DNA from: RGIG426 sp045598965
GTDB lineage: Bacteria; Bacillota; Clostridia; Oscillospirales; Acutalibacteraceae
DNA length: 16,845 bases
Direction of reading: 5' to 3'
Assembly (NCBI GenBank): GCA_045598965.1
Contig: JAZRVH010000022.1
Location: 1-16,845 of the forward strand
This document shows positions 5,829 through 13,590 of this stretch, one piece after another (positions within the stretch are counted from its first letter, which is position 1; the number at the start of each line of letters is the position of its first letter). The notes under the pieces are model-generated. The model saw only the letters and a list, made by a program, of their open reading frames with translations. It was not told where the DNA came from and made no database searches. The position numbers and the translations under genes are program-made.

Positions 5829-8366
5829 ATGAAGCAAAAGCATCTATCCCAAGTACTGGCTATTTTGGCGATGCTCGTGTCGTTGATCGTTATCGGTTCG
5901 GCGGCATCGCTTACCGATGGTCAGATGATTCGTGGTGATTGCAACGGCGACGGTGCGATCAACATGAAAGACGTATTGGTTTTACGCAAATACGTTGCGA
6001 ACCTCCCGGTAGAATTCGCCGACCACGTCTGTTCCGGCGGTGAGACTGTGACCGTGACTGTTCCCGGTGAAACCGTGACTGTGATTGTTCCCGGTGAAAC
6101 CGTGACGGTGACTGTCCCCGGTGAAACCGTGACTGTGACCGTCCCGGTGCAAACTGACCCGAGCCAATCTTACACGCAGCCGAGCCAATCCTACACGCAG
6201 CCGAGCCAATCTTATACGCAGCCGAGCCAATCTTATACTGAGCCGACACAGTCTTACACTGAGCCGACACAGTCTCAGACTCAGCCGAGCCAGACCCAGT
6301 CTCAGACCGAGCCGAGCCAGACCCAGTCTCAGACCGAGCCGACCCAGTCTCAGACTCAGCCGAGCCAGACCCAGTCTCAAACCGAATCGACCCAGTCTCA
6401 AACCGAGCCGACCCAGACTCAGCCGAGCCAGGTTCAGTCTCAGCCGAACTTCATCTACCCGAGTGCCGCCCCGACCGAAACTACTCAGGCTACTCAGCCG
6501 GCGAACTCCATTAAGGTGCAGATGAACATCACCGAGCACAAGACCAAATACGCTTCCGATGTACAGACTCGTGACGAGGTCTTCTATGCAACCATCGGTC
6601 AGCCGGTTACCCTTACGCTGACCTATTCGGATGTGTACCACTCCCAGAACAAAGAGGCGGACGGTGAACTTCCTGGTTGGTTTGCTTTGAAAGCCAACGG
6701 TGCTTCCATTAGCCCGAAAGAAATTAGCGTTCCCAACAACAATACGGTTATCGCCACTTATGACCTCGGTACCGCTTCCACCGATATCACCATTTCCGGT
6801 GATTTGAATCGGTATATGGGGTCCAGCAAAATTGAGGACTTTAAAGACCCGGTCAAAATTACGGTAAATGGTACGAACGGTTCGGGCGGTTCCGTCAGCA
6901 ATACACCGAAAGTCCTTGACCCGGATTATCCGGCGGTTCCGGATATGGTGACGTTGGCGTTTAACGACCCGGCAACCTGCTTGCAATACGGACTTACGTT
7001 CCACAGCTATAAAGAGCTGTCTAACCCGACCATCCAGTACATGGAGGGCGTTGTGACTGACCCGTCTGCCTTTGATGCGTCTGCTCTTAGCATTACAAAC
7101 ATCACGAAGAGCACCGACGAGGCGTGCCTCACACTGGACTACGACCCGATTAACAATTGGAGCTTTGGTACTGTCGACGCTACCTCGGCGGATGTGACTC
7201 GCTATACCTACAAAGCGGTGTTCCCGACGACGTTGACCCCGGGTCAGACCTACTCTTACCGTGTGGGTGACCCGTCGCTCGGCGTGTGGACGAGAAGCTA
7301 TTCCTTCACCTATCAACCGTCTACCAGCGTGGGCGACAACTTTAGCTTCCTCTTCTTAAACGACACCCAGTTCTCTGAGGGTGCGGCGGCGTCTGGCATT
7401 TTGAAGAACATGCTGACTGCGGCATCCGACCTGTGCGTTACCGATTTCGGCACGTCGCCGCAGCTTATGATGCACGGCGGTGACTATATCAGCACCAACA
7501 TCAACACCTTCGAGTACGGCAACCTGTTCGGTGCGAACGCCGACTTCTTCGGCCGTTATCCGATGTTCGGTACTTTGGGTAACCACGATGCCGAGAAGAA
7601 ATACTTCTTCAACAACTGGAACGTGACGAACACCACCGAAAAGGGCTACTATTCGTTCACCTACGGTCCGATGAAAGTCGTGGTGCTCGATAACTCCTCC
7701 GAGGGTCTCAAACGCCTCGAGGACAAACAGATCACGTTCTTGCATGACGAAATGAACTCTTCCGATGCGGAGTGGAAATTCGTGTTGCTCCACCGCCCGG
7801 TTTACGGTGCACTGACCTACAACCAAAACGGTTCTTCCACCGACCCGGCGAAACCGTATTGGGAGTATGGCAAGCCGTCGCTCCGTTACAGAATGACCAA
7901 CGTCTGCAACGAGGTGGGCGTCGACTACGTGTTCCAGAACCATTGCCACCAGTATATGCGGTCCTATCCGATTACCGGTTACACCAAGACCGGTCTTGCG
8001 GATGATGCCGCTATCAAGGATTGGGACGATACGAACGATGCGTCCTATGTCCAAATGGACGACAATCCGACGATGACGATGGAGAATGGCACCAACTACT
8101 ATGTGAATCCGAAGGGCACTGTCTACGGTACGTTCAGCACTGCCGGTTCCGACCCGGATGACGTGTTCTCCGGCAGCACCAGCCACAAGGACGGCTATGA
8201 GGAGAATAAGTGGGTTGCGTATGCCGCCAACGGTCAGAAATATTCGTTTACCGCTTGCAACATCAGCGGCAACCGTTTCACGATCGACCACTGCTACCTG
8301 ACCGGCACCAACACGGTGAACCACTATGAGAACACCCGTGGTTACGGTATCAAAAAAACTAACTGA
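5829..8366 (+). CDS. Secreted half-dockerin metallophosphoesterase (purple-acid-phosphatase-like)
   Basis: The ATG is preceded by GGAGG (5817-5821) at 7 bases. Residues 1-27 are a signal peptide. One dockerin repeat follows at 35-57 (GDCNGDGAINMKD), then four copies of GETVTVTVP (71-106), then a Ser/Thr/Gln/Pro linker (about 110-225). A beta-sandwich region spans about 227-350, and a fibronectin-like phosphatase N-domain about 365-495 ends in TYSYRVG. The metallophosphoesterase domain has NDTQ (511-514), GGD (550-552), GNHD (584-587), HRP (655-657) and HCH (705-707), i.e. all five metal-binding blocks, with Gln for His in block I. It should cleave phosphoesters outside the cell while tethered through the half-dockerin; substrate unknown. 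It is a paralogue of the truncated gene at the left edge, with inserts between HRP and HCH and near residues 720-745. A terminator follows 22 bases after the stop. Confidence 0.88.
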   Translation: MKQKHLSQVLAILAMLVSLIVIGSAASLTDGQMIRGDCNGDGAINMKDVLVLRKYVANLPVEFADHVCSGGETVTVTVPGETVTVIVPGETVTVTVPGETVTVTVPVQTDPSQSYTQPSQSYTQPSQSYTQPSQSYTEPTQSYTEPTQSQTQPSQTQSQTEPSQTQSQTEPTQSQTQPSQTQSQTESTQSQTEPTQTQPSQVQSQPNFIYPSAAPTETTQATQPANSIKVQMNITEHKTKYASDVQTRDEVFYATIGQPVTLTLTYSDVYHSQNKEADGELPGWFALKANGASISPKEISVPNNNTVIATYDLGTASTDITISGDLNRYMGSSKIEDFKDPVKITVNGTNGSGGSVSNTPKVLDPDYPAVPDMVTLAFNDPATCLQYGLTFHSYKELSNPTIQYMEGVVTDPSAFDASALSITNITKSTDEACLTLDYDPINNWSFGTVDATSADVTRYTYKAVFPTTLTPGQTYSYRVGDPSLGVWTRSYSFTYQPSTSVGDNFSFLFLNDTQFSEGAAASGILKNMLTAASDLCVTDFGTSPQLMMHGGDYISTNINTFEYGNLFGANADFFGRYPMFGTLGNHDAEKKYFFNNWNVTNTTEKGYYSFTYGPMKVVVLDNSSEGLKRLEDKQITFLHDEMNSSDAEWKFVLLHRPVYGALTYNQNGSSTDPAKPYWEYGKPSLRYRMTNVCNEVGVDYVFQNHCHQYMRSYPITGYTKTGLADDAAIKDWDDTNDASYVQMDDNPTMTMENGTNYYVNPKGTVYGTFSTAGSDPDDVFSGSTSHKDGYEENKWVAYAANGQKYSFTACNISGNRFTIDHCYLTGTNTVNHYENTRGYGIKKTN
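6039..6146 (+). repeat. Four 27-bp in-frame tandem repeats (GETVTVTVP)
   Basis: Four directly adjacent 27-bp units encode GETVTVTVP, GETVTVIVP, GETVTVTVP and GETVTVTVP. The units differ mostly at third codon positions (gag/gaa, act/acg, gtt/gtc), so the protein repeat is kept while the DNA has drifted. Alternating Thr/Val suggests an extended beta-type stalk between the half-dockerin and the linker. Confidence 0.9.
6156..6446 (+). repeat. Ser/Thr/Gln/Pro low-complexity coding repeat
   Basis: About 97 residues made almost only of Pro, Ser, Gln, Thr, Tyr and Glu. It starts with 21-bp units encoding PSQSYTQ and then shifts to PSQTQSQTE and PTQSQTE variants. It resembles the PT-rich linkers that separate modules in secreted clostridial enzymes and may be O-glycosylated. 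Near-identical units make it prone to copy-number change by slippage. Confidence 0.9.
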
Positions 8367-8388
8367 TTTATTGAAAACATAAATCGGG

Positions 8389-8421
8389 GAGAGGCTATGC
8401 AAAGCATAGCCTCTCTTTTTT
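8389..8421 (+). terminator. Strong terminator after the second phosphoesterase
   Basis: Perfect 12-bp stem GAGAGGCTATGC (8389-8400) / GCATAGCCTCTC (8404-8415) with an AAA loop, then six T residues. Confidence 0.95.
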
Positions 8422-8470
8422 ATGGGTAAACAGACAAGTGAACAGTGAAAACCTGAAAATGACCCCTTAA

Positions 8471-8508
8471 AAGCGAAAAGAGCGATATGTCAAACGACAT
8501 ATCGCTCT
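8471..8508 (-). terminator. Terminator of the metG-tatD unit
   Basis: Perfect 13-bp stem AGAGCGATATGTC (8479-8491) / GACATATCGCTCT (8496-8508) with a four-base loop. On the - strand it lies 8 bases after the tatD stop and is followed by TTTTCGCTTTT. On the + strand only GTTTTAG follows, so it could act weakly in both directions. Confidence 0.8.
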
Positions 8509-8516
8509 GTTTTAGA

Positions 8517-9293
8517 TTATTTGATTTTCGAAAATGCCGTTTTGGCGTTTTGCTCGGTTTGCAAAAGCAGTTCCTCCACCGTAATGCCTCGCACGCCGGC
8601 AATCACCGCCGCCGAGTAGGCAATCATTGTGGAGTCGCACCGTTTGCCTCGTAGGGGAACGGGAGCCATATACGGTGCATCCGTTTCGAGGAGCAGACGG
8701 TCGGCGGGAACAGCTTTGGCGACCTCTAAGGGCTTTATGGCATTTTTGAACGTGGTGGCACCGCCAAGCCCGATATACATTCCGAGGGACACCACCTCTT
8801 TCATGGTTTCCACACTGCCGGAAAAACAGTGAACAACGCCTTTTGGCTTAAAGCGTTTTAGGATGTTTAGGGTGTCCTCGTGGGCTTCCCGGTCATGGAC
8901 AATGACGGGAGCGTCCAGTGCAACCGCCAGTTCCACTTGGCGGGCAAACCACTGTTTTTGTATGTCACGGGGGACGGTGTCGTAGTGGTAATCCAGCCCG
9001 ATTTCGCCGATGGCGACCGCTTTTTCATCTGCATAAAAGCGGGCGATTTGCTCCATAACCGGTTCCAAATCGGCGGGCGAAAATCCCTCAAGCTCCGATG
9101 GGTGAATTCCCACGGCGGCATAAACAAAGGAATGTGTATGGGCGAGGGAGAGGCTCGTTTCGCAAGAGGGGAGATCAACGGCGGCGTTGATGACGCCGCA
9201 CACGTTGTTTTCGGGAAGGGAGCAAAGCAACGAATGACGGTCCTCGTCAAAGGCGTGGTCGTCATAATGGGCGTGTGTGTCAAAAATAGGCAT
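8517..9293 (-). CDS. tatD: TatD family metal-dependent DNase
   Basis: The 258-residue length is normal for TatD (YcfH-like) hydrolases. The TIM-barrel metal-binding motifs are all present: DTHAH (5-9), GIHP (62-65), GEIGLDYH (96-103), VHDREAH (132-138), HCFSG (155-159) and ETDAPYM (203-209). Known members are cytoplasmic Mg-dependent 3'-5' exonucleases acting on single-stranded DNA/RNA and are linked to DNA repair and quality control; that role is taken from the family. The ATG lies one base after the metG TGA, so translation is probably coupled, and no separate promoter is seen. The metG-tatD order is common in Firmicutes. No key residue is missing. Confidence 0.95.
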   Translation of the reverse strand: MPIFDTHAHYDDHAFDEDRHSLLCSLPENNVCGVINAAVDLPSCETSLSLAHTHSFVYAAVGIHPSELEGFSPADLEPVMEQIARFYADEKAVAIGEIGLDYHYDTVPRDIQKQWFARQVELAVALDAPVIVHDREAHEDTLNILKRFKPKGVVHCFSGSVETMKEVVSLGMYIGLGGATTFKNAIKPLEVAKAVPADRLLLETDAPYMAPVPLRGKRCDSTMIAYSAAVIAGVRGITVEELLLQTEQNAKTAFSKIK

Positions 9294-9294
9294 C

Positions 9295-11238
9295 TCAGCG
9301 TACCTTGGAACCGGGCTTCACGTTGTCCACGAACAGCACCTGCACGTCGTTGTCGCCGGCATCTGCCGCCAAAATCATTCCGGCACTCTCAACACCGCAA
9401 AGGGTGGCAGGCTTAAGGTTCGCCACCAGCACAATGTTGTGACCGATAAGGTCTTCCGGTTTGTACCAAGGAGCAATGCCGGAGGCGACGGTGCGTTCTT
9501 TGCCGCTGCCGTCATCCAACGTCAATTTCAGGAGCTTTTTCGCTTTTTTCACCGGTTCGCAGGCGACGATTTTCGCCACTCGCAGGTCGATTTTAACAAA
9601 GTCATCAATGGGGATTTCCGGCAAAAATGCCACGCCCTCCGGTTTCTTTTCGGCGGCGGCTTTAGCGGCACGTTCGGCGGCAACCTCTTCAAGGATTTTC
9701 TTTTCATCCAAACGGGCAAACAGCGGTTTGCCTTCGCCCACGGCGTAGCCGTTCGCCAAACCGAAGGTCAGTTTGTCCCAATCGCCGAGAGCGGCTTCAT
9801 CCGCTTGCAGTTGAGCAAAAATGGAGGCGGCGGTGTCCGGCGTAAAGGGCTTGAGCAAAATTGCCAAAAGGCGGATGCCGTCCAGGAGATTATACAGCAC
9901 GTCATTTAAGCGGGGTTTCGTCTCCTCGGTTTTCGCCAACACCCAGGGAGCGGTTTCGTCGATATACTTATTCAGGCGACGGGCAAATTCCATAATGGTT
10001 GCCGCCGCATCCGCATTGTGATAAATTTCCATAGAAGCGGTGCATTTTTCGATGGTGGCGGCGGCACAGGATGCCAAATCCTCGTCAACAGCATCGCTGA
10101 CGGTGGCGGGTTTCGACACCTTGCCGTCAAAATACTTGTTTGCCATGGCGATAGTACGGTTTACAAGGTTGCCAAGCGTGTTGGCGAGATCGTTGTTATA
10201 CCGTTCGATAAAGCTGTCATAGGTGATACTGCCGTCTTGAGCAAAGGGGATTTCTGCCAGCATATAGTAACGCACCGCATCTGTGCCGAAGCGTTTTACC
10301 ATATCGTCGGCATACAAAACGTTTCCACGGGATTTGCTCATTTTTTCTTCACCGAACAAGAGCCACGGGTGACCGAGCACCTGTTTCGGGAGAGGCAGGC
10401 CGAGTGCCATCAATTCAATGGGCCAGTAGATGGTGTGGAAACGGACGATGTCTTTACCGATAACGTGCAAGTCGGCGGGCCAATACTTGTCAAACAGCGG
10501 GTCACTGCCGTCGGGATTATAGCCGCAACCGGTGATATAGTTGGACAGAGCGTCCAGCCATACATAGGTGACGTGCTTTTCATCAAACGGTACCGGAACG
10601 CCCCACGTAAAGGTGGAACGGGAGACACAGAGGTCTTGCAGTCCGGGCTTTAAGAAGTTGTTGACCATTTCCGCCTTGCGGGATGCCGGTTGGAAAAAGT
10701 CAGGGTTTTGGTCATAGTACTCCATCAGTTTATCTTGGTATTTGGATAATTTCAGGAAATAGGCTTCTTCTTTGGCATCGTGAACATCACGACCGCAATC
10801 GGGACATTTTCCGTCTACCAGTTGAGAATTCGTAAAGAATGCTTCGCATTCCACGCAGTACTTGCCCTCGTACTCGCTTTTGTAGATGTCGCCTTGTTCA
10901 TAGAGCTTTTTGAAGATGCCCTGCACCGCTTTTTCGTGGTCTTCGTCGGTGGTGCGGATAAAGCGATCATAGGTGACGTTCAGGCTGTCCCACACAGCTT
11001 TGATTTGGGAGGCTACGCCGTCTACATATTTTTGGGGAGTAATGCCGGCGGCTTCTGCTTCACGCTGGATTTTCTGGCCGTGTTCATCTGAACCGGTCAA
11101 AAAACGGACATCATAGCCACGCAGGCGTTTATAGCGGGCAATCCAGTCGGCAAGCACAATGTCATAGGCGTTGCCGATGTGGGGTTTACGGGACGCATAG
11201 GCGATGGCGGTGGTGATATAAAACTTCGGTTTGCTCAT
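9295..11238 (-). CDS. metG: Methionyl-tRNA synthetase
   Basis: A class I aminoacyl-tRNA synthetase that charges tRNA-Met, in the cytoplasm, with methionine using ATP. It shows the HIGH-type signature as HIGN (20-23), KMSKS (299-303), and a four-Cys zinc knuckle CVEC (128-131) ... CPDC (145-148). The C-terminal 106 residues or so (from IPIDDFVKIDLRVAKI) are the EMAPII/Arc1p-like tRNA-binding and dimerisation domain, so this is the long form; 647 residues is the usual size. The start is supported by AAAAGGAGGT (11246-11255) seven bases upstream of the ATG. It has its own promoter and a short leader of about 35 bases, with no T-box or riboswitch. It is followed at once by tatD. Confidence 0.97.
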   Translation of the reverse strand: MSKPKFYITTAIAYASRKPHIGNAYDIVLADWIARYKRLRGYDVRFLTGSDEHGQKIQREAEAAGITPQKYVDGVASQIKAVWDSLNVTYDRFIRTTDEDHEKAVQGIFKKLYEQGDIYKSEYEGKYCVECEAFFTNSQLVDGKCPDCGRDVHDAKEEAYFLKLSKYQDKLMEYYDQNPDFFQPASRKAEMVNNFLKPGLQDLCVSRSTFTWGVPVPFDEKHVTYVWLDALSNYITGCGYNPDGSDPLFDKYWPADLHVIGKDIVRFHTIYWPIELMALGLPLPKQVLGHPWLLFGEEKMSKSRGNVLYADDMVKRFGTDAVRYYMLAEIPFAQDGSITYDSFIERYNNDLANTLGNLVNRTIAMANKYFDGKVSKPATVSDAVDEDLASCAAATIEKCTASMEIYHNADAAATIMEFARRLNKYIDETAPWVLAKTEETKPRLNDVLYNLLDGIRLLAILLKPFTPDTAASIFAQLQADEAALGDWDKLTFGLANGYAVGEGKPLFARLDEKKILEEVAAERAAKAAAEKKPEGVAFLPEIPIDDFVKIDLRVAKIVACEPVKKAKKLLKLTLDDGSGKERTVASGIAPWYKPEDLIGHNIVLVANLKPATLCGVESAGMILAADAGDNDVQVLFVDNVKPGSKVR

Positions 11239-11278
11239 AGGGCAGACCTCCTTTTCGGGAATTTCATCGTTAAAATAT

Positions 11279-11306
11279 ATTTTACCATTTTTTTCTTAAA
11301 ATACAA
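11279..11306 (-). promoter_or_regulatory. Sigma-A promoter for metG-tatD
   Basis: On the - strand, TTGTAT (11301-11306), 16 bp spacer and TAAAAT (11279-11284), with an extended -10 TGG. The start point would be near 11272. It lies in the 87-bp gap between the membrane-fusion gene and metG; I see no hairpin terminator in that gap. Confidence 0.65.
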
Positions 11307-11325
11307 GCGTTTTGAGGGGATTTCC

Positions 11326-13428
11326 TTAAAAAAGTGCCGCAATCGCACCGAACAGACCATAGGACAAGGCGGACATAATCACGGTGGCGAGCAGAACGCC
11401 GATAATCACGGCGGGGAACGCTTTTTTGAATTTCATATTGAGCATAGAGGCGATGAGCGAGCCGGTCCATGCACCGGTGCCTGGCAAGGGAATGCCTACA
11501 AACAGTACCAGTGCCCAAAAAGCACCGTTTTCCAGTTTGTCGGTTTTTCCCTCGGCTTTTTTCTCAATCTTTTCCACAAGCGGTCGGAACAGCCTTGTTT
11601 TCTTCATCCAGTTGAAAATGGGGGTGATGAACCACAAAATGAACGGTACGGGAATGAGGTTGCCGATAATGCAGATAGGCACCGCTTTGACGATATCCAC
11701 TCCGAGTCCCGCCGCTGCCAACAGGCCGCCACGGCATTCGAGAATGGGAACCATGGAAATGAGAAATACGAGAAGCTCTTTGCTCAGCCAGCTGAATGTT
11801 GTTTCAAACCAAGCAATCATCTTTTCCGCAAGCCCCTGTTTTTCCGCTTTCGGGGGTTCGGACGGGGCGGCGGTGGTCGGCGTGGGAGCCGTGGTAGTCG
11901 TTGTAAGACTGCCTGCCGCAGAGGTGGGGGTAACCACCTCGCCATAGCGGTAAACGTTGATTTCCAGAGATTTCAGAAATACGTGGTCTTTGTAGCCGGA
12001 GGCGTCACTGAAAAAGGCGAGCTTGGTGGTCTTGCCGTTCATTTGAGGTGCCAGCAAATTACCTTTTTTATCGGTAGCGGAACCCACACATTTTTGGGTG
12101 GTTTCGCAAAGCTCTTCTTCCATAATGGAACAGCCTTCTTTGGTATCGCTGCCCCAAAATTCATAGCCGTCAGTAAAAAATCCCGCAACCGCATAGCCGC
12201 TTTTTCCGGTGACATAGCCGTTGGTGGTGATTTCGTAATATTCATCGCCCTCAATGACACCGTTTTTCGCAATATCGTCACGGATAATGCTGTCAATGGC
12301 GTTGTCGTTCACCGTGCCGATATAGTCGGAGATGGTTATCATTTTCACGAGCTCTCCGGAATAAAGGGTGATTTTTTTCAGGTCACCGGTCTTTTTAGGA
12401 TTGGTGGCGGAGGTTGCCGAGGTGTATGACGGGCGTGTAACCGAGATGCCGCTATCCACGTAGGACGTGGTGGTGGGGAAGGTGCCGGCAAGCTTTTTCA
12501 GGGCACGAGTATGATGGACGGCAATACCGGCATCGACGATGTAGTGCTTGCTTTCAAGCTCAGCACGAATTTCGTCCAGCATAGAACAAAGGTAGGTTTT
12601 GTCCTTGTTGTGGATATCCACCGTATCGCCTTCGCCGGAATCTCCCGTTTCGATGCCGTAGGTGAAATCGACGTTGTGGGAGATAGCGGCATCGACCGCT
12701 CCGGCGGCGTTGGCACGGAACAGAACATCCTGTGCGGTACTGCGGTAGGACATCAGCGACAGTGTGCCTTTGCCGTTTGCAATAACACTGCACACGCCGT
12801 TATAAAACCCGGTTTCGCCGTTAAACTTTACGTTGCCGCATCCGCTCCATGCGGGGTTGACGTCGAATTCCGTATAGATGCCTTCATCCACAAGGCAGGT
12901 CTTGGCATTTTGCACCAGGTTGTCACAGTAGGCTTGGAGAACCTCGGTGTTGTAACCGCCCGGCTCCACGTCAAAATGGATGCCGTACAGTTTATCAGAG
13001 GGGAAGTGGGCGGTATAGGTTTTATAGCCGTCACGGAGCTTTTCCAAATATCCTTTGGACAGCGTGGCGTTTTTGGCAAGCTGGGGGTCATCCATGATGC
13101 AGGAAACCCGCATACCGTGTGCCATTGCCGCTCGTACAAAGGTGTGGAGTGCATCGTGCTTGTCGGTATCCCACAAGTAGGTGTAAGCTTCCAGATAGAT
13201 TTCAGTGACACCGGTTTGCTCTAACAGGTCGAGATATTCCTCACGGGTGGTTTCGTTCAAAGCGTCATCCATATACCACCACCAACATCCCATTCGCTCA
13301 CGGCCGTCGTAGGTTTGGGCGTTTGCAGAAACGGCAAACAGAGCGGAGGGAAGAAGCGATAGTATCAGCATAATCGCCACGAGCAGTATCAAAAAGGATT
13401 GAGACAGCTTTCGGGTTTTTACAGTCAT
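11326..13428 (-). CDS. Exported TIM-barrel-like domain fused to a small-multidrug-export membrane domain
   Basis: The start ATG has AGGAG (13436-13440) seven bases upstream. Residues 1-37 are a signal peptide or anchor (Lys/Arg, long hydrophobic core, SANA before Gln). Residues about 45-315 alternate beta strands and helices like a TIM barrel: TEIYLEAY (75-82), MRVSCIMDD (106-114), YGIHFDVEP (148-156), LSLMSYR (223-229). The FDVEP and MSY segments resemble the DxE and MxY motifs of GH18-type glycosidases, with E155 the candidate acid; this is inference. Residues about 325-498 look like a beta-rich module. A Thr/Pro linker (500-527) follows. Residues 545-700 are a hydrophobic membrane domain with ECRGG (564-568), GNLIPVPF (589-596) and GIPLPGTGAWTG (645-656), which match the small multidrug export family (COG2426), normally a stand-alone protein of about 150 residues. 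The barrel would face outward. Substrate and transport activity are unknown. Confidence 0.8.
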   Translation of the reverse strand: MTVKTRKLSQSFLILLVAIMLILSLLPSALFAVSANAQTYDGRERMGCWWWYMDDALNETTREEYLDLLEQTGVTEIYLEAYTYLWDTDKHDALHTFVRAAMAHGMRVSCIMDDPQLAKNATLSKGYLEKLRDGYKTYTAHFPSDKLYGIHFDVEPGGYNTEVLQAYCDNLVQNAKTCLVDEGIYTEFDVNPAWSGCGNVKFNGETGFYNGVCSVIANGKGTLSLMSYRSTAQDVLFRANAAGAVDAAISHNVDFTYGIETGDSGEGDTVDIHNKDKTYLCSMLDEIRAELESKHYIVDAGIAVHHTRALKKLAGTFPTTTSYVDSGISVTRPSYTSATSATNPKKTGDLKKITLYSGELVKMITISDYIGTVNDNAIDSIIRDDIAKNGVIEGDEYYEITTNGYVTGKSGYAVAGFFTDGYEFWGSDTKEGCSIMEEELCETTQKCVGSATDKKGNLLAPQMNGKTTKLAFFSDASGYKDHVFLKSLEINVYRYGEVVTPTSAAGSLTTTTTAPTPTTAAPSEPPKAEKQGLAEKMIAWFETTFSWLSKELLVFLISMVPILECRGGLLAAAGLGVDIVKAVPICIIGNLIPVPFILWFITPIFNWMKKTRLFRPLVEKIEKKAEGKTDKLENGAFWALVLFVGIPLPGTGAWTGSLIASMLNMKFKKAFPAVIIGVLLATVIMSALSYGLFGAIAALF

Positions 13429-13461
13429 TTTGGGACTCCTCTCACAAAGATGAAATGGATA

Positions 13462-13480
13462 GGATTTCGGGCGGAAACCC
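13462..13480 (-). other. Small leader hairpin upstream of the membrane-fusion gene
   Basis: On the - strand GGGTTTC (13474-13480) pairs with GAAATCC (13462-13468), one G-U pair included, around CGCCC. It lies inside the predicted leader, about 20 bases upstream of the SD. It may affect translation or RNA stability; no riboswitch class is recognised. Confidence 0.35.
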
Positions 13481-13514
13481 TATAACAAAATCTTTAATTT
13501 AACACAACTCTATT

Positions 13515-13543
13515 ACTATACTCGACTTTACCCAAAAAAGCAA
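13515..13543 (-). promoter_or_regulatory. Sigma-A promoter for the membrane-fusion gene
   Basis: On the - strand TTGCTT (13538-13543), 17 bp spacer, TATAGT (13515-13520). The start point would be near 13508, giving a leader of about 80 bases. It is divergent to the tyrS promoter. Confidence 0.65.
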
Positions 13544-13561
13544 GAGGAAAAGGGAAAATGC

Positions 13562-13590
13562 TTGACAAAAAACGCAAAATGTGGTTTACT
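13562..13590 (+). promoter_or_regulatory. Sigma-A promoter for the tyrS operon
   Basis: Perfect TTGACA (13562-13567), 17 bp spacer, TTTACT (13585-13590) with an extended -10 TGG. The start point is near 13597, only about 24 bases before the tyrS ATG. There is no space for a T-box between promoter and gene. Confidence 0.75.

Noticed and set aside
6156..6446. CRISPR-like array of short repeats
   Set aside because: The units are adjacent with no spacers, in frame, and encode a Pro/Ser/Gln/Thr linker.
5982..7316. A 444-codon open frame on the - strand opposite the half-dockerin phosphoesterase
   Set aside because: Its product is a low-complexity Arg/Leu/Gly pattern created by the repeat region on the other strand, with no domain; the + frame has signal peptide and full phosphoesterase motifs.
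11179..12429. A 416-codon open frame on the + strand
   Set aside because: It runs antisense to the membrane-fusion gene and the metG start. The protein is a Gly/His/Phe-rich shadow with no motif and no ribosome binding site.
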